Assembly: GCA_910577275.1 (NCBI GenBank)
Contig: CAJTMW010000001.1
Span: forward strand, 255,566-319,565
Direction of reading: 5' to 3'
Source of the DNA: an uncultured Lachnospiraceae bacterium
GTDB taxonomy: Bacteria > Bacillota > Clostridia > Lachnospirales > Lachnospiraceae
DNA: 64,000 nucleotides
Shown: piece by piece, positions 16,363 to 24,375 of the stretch
How positions within the stretch are numbered: the stretch's first letter is position 1
Layout: each line of letters begins with the position of its first letter
Translations under genes and position numbers: made by a program
Notes under the pieces: model-generated
What the model was told of the DNA's origin: nothing
The model's input: the letters and a program-made list of their open reading frames with translations, nothing else
Databases searched by the model: none

Positions 16363-17715
16363 TTAATCCATCGCCGCGCTGATTTCATCTGCGAAATCAT
16401 CTACCGTCATTCCGCCGGTGAATACCTTTGAGAAATCTTCACCCCAGATAGTATTCGCTTCTCCGCCCTCGGAATGGTAATTCAAAACGCTCTGCCAGCT
16501 GGTATAAATATTTCCCTTGCCGCCCTCGGAAATCATCTTTGCAATATCCGTGGAAGCTTCAATCTTATCGGAAGCAGATACCGCGCCCTGAGACTGTACC
16601 CAGATGGTCTGGGCTTCCAGCGTTGCGCAGTAATTAGCAAATGCCAGCGCCGCGTCCATATTTTCAGTAGCGGCATTTACGGAAAAGCCGTTGGCAGGAG
16701 TTCCCACAAGACCTGTGGTTCCATCCTCCGCGGGAACTGCAAATGCGCCGAAATTCAAATCGGGATTGTTTGCGGCAAAGGTGGAAGCTTCCCATGAGCC
16801 GCCGATTTCCATGGCGGTGTTTCCGGTAGTAAAGGCCAGATACTGGGCATTCTCATCCGCCACGCCAAGCCAGTTGTCGCCGAAATATCCCTTGTCCGCC
16901 CATTCCAGCATCTTGTTTAAGCAGCCCTTAACCACATCTCCTGCCGCGGGAACGGAATAATCCGAAAGGCCTGTTGTGTATTCCGGGTCATAGCCTGAAA
17001 GAATCGGCTCAAAGGCAAATAAAAGTGTCCAGGGGCTGTTGGGGCAAAGAGAAATGGGGGTAATCCCGGCCGCCTTTACTGTGGCAAGAAGCTCCTCAAA
17101 CTCCGAGAAGGTTTTCGGCACAGACCAGCCGTTTTCCTCAAACATATCGATGTTGTAGTATACGGTACGGGTATCCATGGTAAGCCATGGCACGGAGTAA
17201 GATTTTCCGTCAATCATTGTCAGCCCCATAGCCGCCTCCGGCATCAGGGAATAATCAACCTTATCCGTCAGGTCCACACATACGCCGTTGCTGACAAAAT
17301 TTCCCATGGTTGCGGTTACGCTGCCATTTGTCCAGAACAAATCCGGCCCGTCGCCCGACTGCATTGCTGTGGAGAGAATACTGTCGTAATTGTCGTCTTT
17401 GATTTCATACTCAACCGTCACATCGGGATACTGTTTTTCAAATCCGGCAATTACGTCCTTAAGGCATGCCTCAAAATGATAGTCATGCTCCCATACGGTG
17501 AGGGTCCCGGAAATCTCTCCTCCGCCGCTTTCCGCTTCGGCTGCTTCCTCAATCGGAGCCGCCTCGTCCGCTGCCGCCGCGGGATTATCCGCCGCTGCCG
17601 TATCCTGGCCGGAAGACTTGGACTCTCCTCCGCCGCTTCCGCCGCAGGCCGTAACCGACATTGCAAGCGCAAAGGTGCCGATAAAAGCAACTAATTTTTT
17701 CATGTTCTTTTTCAT
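16363..17715 (-). CDS. Sugar ABC transporter substrate-binding lipoprotein
   Basis: Extracellular solute-binding protein family 1, about 450 residues. A lipoprotein signal peptide (KKLVAFIGTFALAMSVTAC) ends in the lipobox VTAC, followed by a Ser/Gly/Ala/Glu-rich tether of about 50 residues. The mature domain starts ISGTLTVWEHDYH and shows IDGKSYSVPW and the ANGFSVNAAT segments typical of this fold. Start ATG 17715 has AGGAGG 9 nt upstream. It is the first gene of the importer operon, with a promoter and two direct repeats just upstream that probably bind the adjacent AraC-type regulator. Confidence 0.93.
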   Translation of the reverse strand: MKKNMKKLVAFIGTFALAMSVTACGGSGGGESKSSGQDTAAADNPAAAADEAAPIEEAAEAESGGGEISGTLTVWEHDYHFEACLKDVIAGFEKQYPDVTVEYEIKDDNYDSILSTAMQSGDGPDLFWTNGSVTATMGNFVSNGVCVDLTDKVDYSLMPEAAMGLTMIDGKSYSVPWLTMDTRTVYYNIDMFEENGWSVPKTFSEFEELLATVKAAGITPISLCPNSPWTLLFAFEPILSGYDPEYTTGLSDYSVPAAGDVVKGCLNKMLEWADKGYFGDNWLGVADENAQYLAFTTGNTAMEIGGSWEASTFAANNPDLNFGAFAVPAEDGTTGLVGTPANGFSVNAATENMDAALAFANYCATLEAQTIWVQSQGAVSASDKIEASTDIAKMISEGGKGNIYTSWQSVLNYHSEGGEANTIWGEDFSKVFTGGMTVDDFADEISAAMD

Positions 17716-17748
17716 ACATTTTACCTCCTGTGAAAAGTTTATAGATAC

Positions 17749-17777
17749 AATATAAAAGTTTGCTGACGTAAAAACAA
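17749..17777 (-). promoter_or_regulatory. Promoter of the sugar importer operon
   Basis: Minus strand TTGTTT (17777-17772), a 17-bp spacer and TATATT (17754-17749). The weak -35 fits an activator-dependent promoter, and the direct repeats end 3 bp upstream of it. Confidence 0.55.
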
Positions 17778-17780
17778 TCA

Positions 17781-17821
17781 ACAAACTTCTCCGTTTTCTT
17801 CACAAATCTATCCGTTTTCTT
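17781..17821 (-). promoter_or_regulatory. Tandem direct repeats, likely AraC-type regulator operator
   Basis: Two 20-bp half-sites at 17781-17800 and 17802-17821 agree at 17 of 20 positions and are exactly 21 bp (two helical turns) apart. They share ACAAA and CCGTTTTCTT on the plus strand. This matches the geometry of class II AraC-family activator sites placed next to the -35. Confidence 0.6.
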
Positions 17822-17859
17822 TTCACATTCAAAATCTTATACGGCGGTTCCATTTCTTA

Positions 17860-19008
17860 TCACTGTCTGCGATAATCCGTAACAGTCATGCCTGTCACCT
17901 TTTTAAACACCCGCACCATATAATTTTCATTGGAAAAGCCTGTTTTTTCCGCGATTTCAGACAGGGACAGGGTATTGTCGCAAAGATATCCTTTTACACT
18001 CTCCACTTTGCGATCGTTTACGTACTGCACCAGCGTTTTTCCTGTCCTTGCCTTGAATTTTTTACAGAAATTGGGTACGCTCATATTGCTGTTTCCGGCG
18101 ATTTCGGCAAGCGTAAGGTTCTGCTCCAGGCGTTCTTCAATGTAATCCATCGCCCGTTCTATCTCATCGGCCGGTTTTTCCTGATAAAAGAACAGATAAC
18201 TGCCGGGAGAACGGAAGAAATCATCCGCCGCCCGGGAAGCTTCCCTGTACATGACCGGAATCTCCTTTGTATCCGCAAATTCCCGGCTGATTCCCAGAAC
18301 AATTTTAAAGCTCATGACACGCTCGATATCCGTTTTCAGCCGGGCGGCGGCGGCCGTCAGATAATTCTGCCTTTCGCTTTGGGGCAGGCTCTGTTTCATC
18401 TGAAAAACGATAAACATATCGCCCTTTGAGGGAGCGAACAGGGTTCCCATGTCATATCTGGAAAGCAGCTCGTCCAGAAAATGTACAGCCATTGTCCTGT
18501 CCATTTCGCTTTCCGCCCTTCTGACCTCCGGCGCAGGCTCCCGCCAGAACCGCAGAACGCCCACCCGGTAAAGCAAATCGGGATTGTGCGCGGCAACGCC
18601 CGGATTCGGCGCAGGGCCGTCTCCTAAACGTTTTTTTGCCTTTTTATGATATATTTTTCGGATTTCTTCCTCCAGAAGCTCCGTATTCAACTCATGCTTA
18701 AGGAGATAACCGTCCGCATCCAGCATAAGCGCCTCTCTGGCATAGCTGAAATCATTGTGGCAGCTCAGTATCAGAATCCCCATCTCCTCGTAGCGCTTTT
18801 TGACCTCCCGAATCAAGTCCATCCCGTGCATTCCCGTCATCTCCAGGTCTGTCAGAAGGATGTCCGCCGGTTTCCGCTCCAGATACGTGAGAGCCTCCCT
18901 GGCATTGTCGAAGGTCTGCGCCACATGAATATCTCTGACGCCGTCAAGAAGGGACTGTATACCGATTCTGGAAAGCATCTCGTCATCTACAATTATAATT
19001 TCTATCAC
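17860..19008 (-). CDS. AraC-type response regulator (YesN family)
   Basis: 382 residues. The N-terminal receiver domain shows the acidic pair VDDEM (residues 8-9), phosphoacceptor in LLTDLEMTG (about residue 55) and KHE near 105. A central linker is followed by a C-terminal AraC helix-turn-helix pair from about residue 285 (LTLAEIAGNSNMSVPNFCKK and SLSEIAEKTGFSNENYMVRV). The start is GTG with GAGAGG 8 nt upstream. It sits 5 bp after its sensor kinase gene and just upstream of the sugar importer it probably activates. Confidence 0.94.
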   Translation of the reverse strand: MIEIIIVDDEMLSRIGIQSLLDGVRDIHVAQTFDNAREALTYLERKPADILLTDLEMTGMHGMDLIREVKKRYEEMGILILSCHNDFSYAREALMLDADGYLLKHELNTELLEEEIRKIYHKKAKKRLGDGPAPNPGVAAHNPDLLYRVGVLRFWREPAPEVRRAESEMDRTMAVHFLDELLSRYDMGTLFAPSKGDMFIVFQMKQSLPQSERQNYLTAAAARLKTDIERVMSFKIVLGISREFADTKEIPVMYREASRAADDFFRSPGSYLFFYQEKPADEIERAMDYIEERLEQNLTLAEIAGNSNMSVPNFCKKFKARTGKTLVQYVNDRKVESVKGYLCDNTLSLSEIAEKTGFSNENYMVRVFKKVTGMTVTDYRRQ

Positions 19009-19013
19009 AACAC

Positions 19014-20720
19014 TTACCTCTCAATCAGGGGGAGCAGATATTCCACCGTCGTCCCCTTGCCCAGCTCACTTATAATTTCCAGCCCGTATTCGTCCCCGTA
19101 TTCCAGATGAATCATCTGTTCGATGTTCCGAAGGCCGATATTGGTATGGCTTTCCTGCCGTTCGTCGCCGCTTCGCCAGCTCTCCACATCGAAGCCGACG
19201 CCATTGTCCTCCACTTTAATCCGAAGCCTGCCGTCCTCCCAGATATGCATCCGTATCTGGCCGCGGTATTTTCCTCTGGCAAATCCGTGGGTAATGGCGT
19301 TCTCCACCACCGGCTGCAGCAGAAACTTGCGGATTTTATACTGCCCGGGCTCCAGCTCTAAAGTAATATCCATATCGAAGTTCATGAACCGCGCTTTCTG
19401 TATCCGCGCATAATTTTCAATCAGCGTAATTTCCTCTTTCAGGCTGTAATCCTCGTCCTCAATGCGGGCGGCATTCATTAATATGCCAACCAGAGCTTCC
19501 ACCATTTTCTGAATATTATCCTGTTTGTTAAGGACGGCCATCCATTTGATGGTATTAAGGGCGTTATAAATAAAATGAGGCTTAATCTGCGCTGTCAGCG
19601 CCTTCATCTCCAGCTCGTTTTTTTCTTTCAGATTTTTCTCATTGCTCATCACCAGAAGGTTAATCTTTTCCGTCATCTGGTTAAAGTGCTGGCTCAGGCT
19701 CTGAATTTCACCCATGGAATGCAGCTCCACCTTGGTATTTAAATCTCCCTGCGCAAAAACGTCCATTTTCTGGCTCAGGACAGAAATCGGGTGGAAAATA
19801 TAATGATTCAGCAAAAACAATATGGAGAAGATAAATGCCAGATAAATCAGGCAGATAAACACAGCCGCCACACGAAGCCTTGCCACCGGCTCCAGAATAT
19901 CCGCGACAGGGCAGATACTCACAAAATACAGTCTGGGAGAATCCAGGGTACAGGACGCAAAGATGACTTCCTCTCCCTCAAATCTGCAGCTGCCATATGT
20001 TGTTTTTTCCCCCAGCACAAAATTTTCAGCGGAAAACTCCCTGCCGATGTCTTCCCGTCCCATGCTGTAAAAAATCTTTCCCTCGCTGTCAAGAACATAC
20101 CGCTCCACCCCTTTGGTACTGAGCCCGCTTAAGGGTCTGGAAAAAAGCTTTTCACTGAGCACCAGACATAAGGTTCCCACATTCGAAGCCTTCTCGCTGT
20201 TTAAGGAACGCATCAGAAGATAACGCTGGTTGCCTGACTGCCCATACAGAGCGTCCGCCCGAAACCACCGGGGCTTTCCGCCGGAACGGACAATTTCCTC
20301 CTCGTGCTGCGCCACCAGCTCTCTGATATCCACGCTGTTGGATAATCCCGAGCTGTAAACCTGATTGTTGCACACCAGATAAGCCGACAGGACGTCGCTG
20401 TTTGAAAAGCAGATAGATTCCAGACTGCCGACTATCAAATCGTCTTCCGGCTTTTCCGGCAGCACATTAACCGCGCCTCCATAGTACAGATTCATGGTTG
20501 CCTCCTCGTATTTTTTCATCAGGGTTTTTACCTGCTTGGAGACAGCCACCATGGTATCGGCCATGTTGGAGCCGTAATTATCCACTACATTATTGCGGAA
20601 TACTGTGCTGGCAAGGGCCGCTATGGCCAGAAACGGAATAATCACAAGTACTGCGAACAGTATAAAAAATCTGGACCGAATCCCGTATCTTTTTAAAATA
20701 GTTTCCTTCTTTTTTCCCAA
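19014..20720 (-). CDS. Sensor histidine kinase (YesM family)
   Basis: About 568 residues with two membrane helices (about 18-40 and 280-305) around a large extracytoplasmic sensor domain, then HAMP, the His_kinase domain with the phosphoacceptor motif IKPHFIYNALNT, and an ATPase domain with VENAITHGF, VEDNGVGF and GLRNIEQMI. This is the family that pairs with YesN regulators and usually controls sugar uptake. The start is apparently TTG with AGGAAGG 5 nt upstream. It begins only 14 bp after the ruvA stop, so it may be partly read through from ruvA. Confidence 0.92.
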   Translation of the reverse strand: MGKKKETILKRYGIRSRFFILFAVLVIIPFLAIAALASTVFRNNVVDNYGSNMADTMVAVSKQVKTLMKKYEEATMNLYYGGAVNVLPEKPEDDLIVGSLESICFSNSDVLSAYLVCNNQVYSSGLSNSVDIRELVAQHEEEIVRSGGKPRWFRADALYGQSGNQRYLLMRSLNSEKASNVGTLCLVLSEKLFSRPLSGLSTKGVERYVLDSEGKIFYSMGREDIGREFSAENFVLGEKTTYGSCRFEGEEVIFASCTLDSPRLYFVSICPVADILEPVARLRVAAVFICLIYLAFIFSILFLLNHYIFHPISVLSQKMDVFAQGDLNTKVELHSMGEIQSLSQHFNQMTEKINLLVMSNEKNLKEKNELEMKALTAQIKPHFIYNALNTIKWMAVLNKQDNIQKMVEALVGILMNAARIEDEDYSLKEEITLIENYARIQKARFMNFDMDITLELEPGQYKIRKFLLQPVVENAITHGFARGKYRGQIRMHIWEDGRLRIKVEDNGVGFDVESWRSGDERQESHTNIGLRNIEQMIHLEYGDEYGLEIISELGKGTTVEYLLPLIER

Positions 20721-20734
20721 TTTTGCCTTCCTGT

Positions 20735-21337
20735 TTAAAACATATTCTTCAGCGCAAGCTTAAGCAGCGTCTCCACATCCATATTATCGTCCGCCGGAAC
20801 CTTCTTAACCGCCTGCAAAGCGTCCGTTGCGGAATAGCCGAGCGCCGTCAGCGCTTCCACCGCCTCGTTTACCGCATGATTATCCTGTCCGCCCGGGGCA
20901 GATACCTGCATCTCCTTATGAATCAGAGTATCTTCAAGGGAAACCTTATCCCGAAGGTCCAAAATCACTCTCTCCGCCGTCTTTTTCCCGATGCCGGGGG
21001 CTTTCGCAATCGCCGCGCCGTCCCCGGACACAATGGCAAACCGCAGCTCGTCCGCGCTCATAACTGATAGAATGGAGAGGCCGCCCTTTGGCCCGATTCC
21101 GTTAACCGTAATCAGCTTCTTAAACAGCTCCAGTTCATCCCTTGTCAGAAAGCCAAACAGGTTAAAGGCATCTTCTCTGACGCTGGTGTAGGTATAAAGC
21201 TTAACCTCCCCGCCAATTCCGGGAAGCAGATGGAAGGTTCCGGCGGAAATTTTAACATTAATCCCCACGCCGCCGACATCCACCACTACATTTTCTTCCG
21301 ATAAATCCTCTATTTTCCCTTTCACAAAAGCAATCAT
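20735..21337 (-). CDS. ruvA: Holliday junction DNA-binding protein RuvA
   Basis: Tetrameric junction-binding partner of RuvB; 200 residues. It starts MIAFVKGKIEDL and carries the two helix-hairpin-helix motifs VNGIGPKGGLSIL and APGIGKKTAERVI, with the flexible C-terminal domain ending VETLLKLALKNMF that contacts RuvB. Its ATG overlaps the TGA of the upstream membrane protein (ATGA). It is separated from ruvB by the sugar importer and two-component genes. Confidence 0.96.
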   Translation of the reverse strand: MIAFVKGKIEDLSEENVVVDVGGVGINVKISAGTFHLLPGIGGEVKLYTYTSVREDAFNLFGFLTRDELELFKKLITVNGIGPKGGLSILSVMSADELRFAIVSGDGAAIAKAPGIGKKTAERVILDLRDKVSLEDTLIHKEMQVSAPGGQDNHAVNEAVEALTALGYSATDALQAVKKVPADDNMDVETLLKLALKNMF

Positions 21338-21855
21338 TTGCTCTTTCCTTTCCCAAGTATATTTTGAAGATAAGGCAGAACCAGAGCCGCCGTAATTCCG
21401 ATTACCAGACCGGTGACAAGCCCTGCCGCTATCAGCACCGGCATATAGTAAAGCACACTGTAAGTCTCCACAACTTTCACGGCAACCACAAGCTGCCCCA
21501 TATTATGGGCAACGCCTCCGGCTGCGCTGATTACCGGTACATGGAACCAGTTGCTCTTTTTCAGAAAAATCATGACAAGCGCACTGATAACGGCCCCTGC
21601 CAGAGAGTATAATATCATAAACAGATTTCCGAACAGAAGTCCGCTGAAAATTGCCTTCGCCACCGTTAAAAGCAAAGCCCTTTGCCAGCCGAACAGATAC
21701 AGGCAAAGAACCACCGCAAGATTGGCAAGCCCAAGCTTTATCCCCGGCATTCCCATCTGAAAAGGGATTAAAAGCTCCACATAGGATAAAATGAGCGCAA
21801 AGGCAAGCAAAAGCCCCATATAAGCCGTTTCATTAAATTTAGTAGGTGACTGCAT
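21334..21855 (-). CDS. Gx/heptaprenyl diphosphate synthase component I family membrane protein
   Basis: 173-residue polytopic protein with about five hydrophobic segments, for example FNETAYMGLLLAFALILSYV and MGMPGIKLGLANLAVVLCLY. It matches the Hpre_diP_synt_I family, which is related in architecture to small substrate-binding components of ECF transporters; its true role is open. Start ATG 21855 lies inside the 3' end of the NusG-domain gene (17-bp overlap) with GGAG 10 nt upstream. It is usually found next to NusG-domain-II proteins, as here. Confidence 0.82.
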   Translation of the reverse strand: MQSPTKFNETAYMGLLLAFALILSYVELLIPFQMGMPGIKLGLANLAVVLCLYLFGWQRALLLTVAKAIFSGLLFGNLFMILYSLAGAVISALVMIFLKKSNWFHVPVISAAGGVAHNMGQLVVAVKVVETYSVLYYMPVLIAAGLVTGLVIGITAALVLPYLQNILGKGKSK

Positions 21856-22213
21856 CCAGTTTTCGCTCCTCTCCCGACTCAACCAAAACCACAAGCTTAT
21901 GCGGAAGGCAGATGATGCTTTCTCCATTGCCGGAAATGCTTCGCTGCTTTACGCAGAGCTGGTCAGGGCAATCCGCGTCGGAAACCGACACCTTTCCGTC
22001 TTCAATCAGCAGAAGGTTAAAATGCTCGTCCTCGTAAGAAATTGCCGTGACCAAATCCTCTGTGAGCGGGTAATCGGCAATCAGATTCCCGTCCTGATAG
22101 ATGCCGACCCTTGCCGGTTCATCTCTGTAAAAAAATGGAGGAAGTAGCCACAGAAGAAAAGCGGTCAGAAGAATTCCTGATAAAAGTATCAAATCTTTTT
22201 TTAACTTATCCAT
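21839..22213 (-). CDS. NusG domain II-containing membrane-anchored protein
   Basis: 124 residues: one N-terminal membrane helix (LILLSGILLTAFLLWLLPPFFY) then an extracytoplasmic NusG_II-type domain with DGKVSVSDADCPDQLCVKQ and SIICLPHKLVV; the CPDQLC and CLP cysteines are characteristic. The family is often near electron-transfer or FMN-transfer genes, but none are seen here. There is no Shine-Dalgarno before the ATG and the promoter -10 ends 6 nt before it, so the mRNA may be leaderless. Confidence 0.85.
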   Translation of the reverse strand: MDKLKKDLILLSGILLTAFLLWLLPPFFYRDEPARVGIYQDGNLIADYPLTEDLVTAISYEDEHFNLLLIEDGKVSVSDADCPDQLCVKQRSISGNGESIICLPHKLVVLVESGEERKLDAVTY

Positions 22214-22219
22214 AAAAGT

Positions 22220-22248
22220 ATTTTATCATATGCGAACATACGTTTCAA
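22220..22248 (-). promoter_or_regulatory. Promoter of the NusG-II/Gx/ruvA operon
   Basis: Minus strand TTGAAA (22248-22243), 17-bp spacer, TAAAAT (22225-22220). The start codon begins 7 nt downstream, so the expected transcription start coincides with it. Confidence 0.6.
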
Positions 22249-22367
22249 CATAAATATTGTTGCATTTTGTCTGCTCGCGTGTTATAAATGAATTATAGAT
22301 TTTTCAAAAAATTCTTCAGAAAATCTTTTATCAGATTATTAATCTAACTTTATTAATCGCCATTCCA

Positions 22368-23231
22368 ATGACAAATGATTATCTTTTTCGGGCGCTGATG
22401 CAAAGAAACAACAAAGTTTTGAAAGGGCTTATCTGCTCTCTCCTGCATATATCTCCAAAAGATATCAAATCAGTTATTATCACCAACCCCATTGAACTTG
22501 GCCAATCCATTGACCAGAAAACATTTATGCTGGATATCAAGATTTTTCTGAATGCATTAACCTTCATAAACCTGGAAATGCAGGTTATTAACAGACATAA
22601 CTGGCCGGAACGCTCCTTAAGCTACCTGTGCAGAAATTTTGATAACCTGCACCCAGGCGAAGATTACCTGAACGTCAGACCTGTTATCCAAATAGGACTT
22701 CTCGATTTTACACTCTTTGAAAACTATCCTGAATTTTATGCTACTTATCAGTTCCTTAATGTTAAAAATTACACTTTATATAGTGACAAGTTACGCCTTT
22801 CCGTGTTAGACTTAACTCGTGTAGATTTAGCTACTAAAGAAGATAAACAGCATCAGATAGATTATTGGGCATCCCTTTTTAAGGCAACGACATGGGAGGA
22901 AATAAAAATGCTTGCACAGAAAAATGAATTTATCAGCGAAGCCTCCGCTACGATATACCAACTCAGTCAGGAAGAAAAAATCCGTCTGCAATGCGAGGCT
23001 CGGGAAGACTTCTACAGGCAGCAAAAAGATATGCAGCATGTGATGAAAAAATTGTCTTCGGAGAACAGGGAGCTGACTTCTCAGAATAGGAAGCTTACTT
23101 CCAATAATCAAGAGTTGACCTCTCAAAATCAGAAGTTGTCCTGCAAAAATCAGGAATTAACATCAGAACATGAAAAACTTCTTGCATGGGCAAGGGAACA
23201 TGGTTATGAATCCGGTGGCATTACGGACTGA
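22368..23231 (+). CDS. Rpn family recombination-promoting nuclease/putative transposase
   Basis: 287 residues, PD-(D/E)XK superfamily. The N-terminus MTNDYLFRALMQ and the nuclease core MLDIKIFLNALTFINLEMQV (the D...E-x-Q pattern) followed by RHNWPERSLSYLCR match the family. The C-terminal 60 residues are a glutamine/asparagine-rich heptad repeat (units such as ELTSQNQ and KLTSNNQ), a coiled coil. No Shine-Dalgarno precedes ATG 22368 and the frame stays open upstream to 22299, so either the start or the regulation is unusual, or the 5' end has decayed. It opens the accessory region on the plus strand. Confidence 0.85.
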   Translation: MTNDYLFRALMQRNNKVLKGLICSLLHISPKDIKSVIITNPIELGQSIDQKTFMLDIKIFLNALTFINLEMQVINRHNWPERSLSYLCRNFDNLHPGEDYLNVRPVIQIGLLDFTLFENYPEFYATYQFLNVKNYTLYSDKLRLSVLDLTRVDLATKEDKQHQIDYWASLFKATTWEEIKMLAQKNEFISEASATIYQLSQEEKIRLQCEAREDFYRQQKDMQHVMKKLSSENRELTSQNRKLTSNNQELTSQNQKLSCKNQELTSEHEKLLAWAREHGYESGGITD

Positions 23232-23326
23232 TTTCAACATTCTCCCCGGCAGCCTGCTTAAAGCTATGGGATTTGTAATACAGCCAACCGGCTCTTGAAA
23301 TCCGCCCTGTTTAGATATACAATTAG

Positions 23327-23365
23327 TACTGCCTGTGCAAAAACCATAGAAAGAGGCAGGCAGTA
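23327..23365 (+). other. Stem-loop in phosphatase leader
   Basis: TACTGCCTG at 23327-23335 pairs perfectly with CAGGCAGTA at 23357-23365 across a 21-nt loop, about 60 bp before the phosphatase start. There is no T run, so a leader structure rather than a terminator is inferred. Confidence 0.4.
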
Positions 23366-23424
23366 ATATCTTAAATCATATCCAAGACATCTAAAATACA
23401 ATTTAATTGAGGAGGAGTTTCTTT

Positions 23425-24210
23425 ATGAAAATCATATTTGTCCGTCATGGCGAACCTGACTATGCAAAGGACTCTTTGACAGAAAACGGATGGCGGGAAG
23501 CGGAATGTCTGGCCGGGCGCATCAGTAAGTGGCAGGTCACCGACTTTTACTGTTCTCCCTTAGGACGCGCAAAGGATACCGCCGCTCCCACTTTGAAAAA
23601 AATGAACCGCGAGGCCGTTACACTGGACTGGATGCGGGAATTTTCTTATCTGATTGACGACCCGATTACCGGAAGACACGGTGTTCCGTGGGACTTTGTT
23701 CCTTCCTATTGGAGCGGCAACCCGCTTATGACAACCGGAACAGACTGGGTGGACGCCGAAATTATGAAGCAGAATCCGGAGATAAAAATCCAGTTTCAAA
23801 ATGTATGTAAGAATCTGGATGAATTTTTGGCTTCCTATGGTTACATAAGAGAACAGAATTTTTATCTTGTCCCTGATATGGAAGAACGCTCTATTTCACA
23901 GACAGTGGCTCCGGGCAATGTCCGCACCATAGATAAGCTTCCCGACGAGAGCGATGAACCTGTAATTGTCATCTTCTGCCATCTGGGAATCACCTGTCTG
24001 GTTCTCTCCCATCTGCTGAATATTCCATTTCCGTTGCTGACACACGGATTTTTCCTGCCTCCGGCAAGCATTACCATCGTTTCCAGTGAGAGACGCTGGG
24101 GAAAGGAAGCTTATTTCAGAGTACAGGCTATGGGAGATGTTCACCACCTCCTTGCAAACAGCGAACCGATTTCACCGGCAGGGTCATTTGCAACGCCTTT
24201 TCCGGGGTGA
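23425..24210 (+). CDS. Histidine phosphatase superfamily protein
   Basis: 261 residues. The phosphoacceptor motif FVRHGEPDYAKDS is at the N-terminus and the later catalytic region is VIVIFCHLGITC. This is the phosphoglycerate-mutase-like fold; substrates range from sugar phosphates to small metabolites and cannot be inferred here. Start ATG 23425 has AGGAGGAG 7 nt upstream; an in-frame TTG at 23407 overlaps that RBS and is rejected. Its last 182 bp are duplicated at 25713-25894, about 98 percent identical by eye, as part of a direct repeat. Confidence 0.9.
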   Translation: MKIIFVRHGEPDYAKDSLTENGWREAECLAGRISKWQVTDFYCSPLGRAKDTAAPTLKKMNREAVTLDWMREFSYLIDDPITGRHGVPWDFVPSYWSGNPLMTTGTDWVDAEIMKQNPEIKIQFQNVCKNLDEFLASYGYIREQNFYLVPDMEERSISQTVAPGNVRTIDKLPDESDEPVIVIFCHLGITCLVLSHLLNIPFPLLTHGFFLPPASITIVSSERRWGKEAYFRVQAMGDVHHLLANSEPISPAGSFATPFPG

Positions 24211-24346
24211 AATTGCAATAACTTTTAAGTAAGTATGTGGCAACAGGGCATTAACCTTTTGCAGAAAAAGGTCCAGAGGCATATGAAAGTTGGAATCTTT
24301 CATATGCCTCTGTTAGAAAACGGACTTATCGTATCAACCCGCCATG
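24029..24346 (+). repeat. Long direct repeat, left copy
   Basis: About 318 bp, containing the last 182 bp of the phosphatase gene, a short spacer, a perfect 16-bp-arm palindrome and the flanking sequence up to ACCCGCCATG. It matches 25713-26029 in the same orientation. The coding part differs at only about 4 positions; the spacer around 24219-24240 differs far more. Confidence 0.95.
24274..24312 (+). repeat. Perfect palindrome with spacer TTGGAAT (left copy)
   Basis: Arms of 16 bp, CAGAGGCATATGAAAG at 24274-24289 and its exact reverse complement at 24297-24312, around the spacer TTGGAAT. It could form a strong hairpin or cruciform downstream of the phosphatase. Confidence 0.9.
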
Positions 24347-24375
24347 GTTTGATGTGTAGTAAAAAAGGAGCATAT

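Noticed and set aside
24235..24375. Upstream extension of the SAP-like gene through the palindrome
   Set aside because: This part is repeat sequence, would place a perfect palindrome inside the gene, and the ATG at 24376 has a clear RBS.
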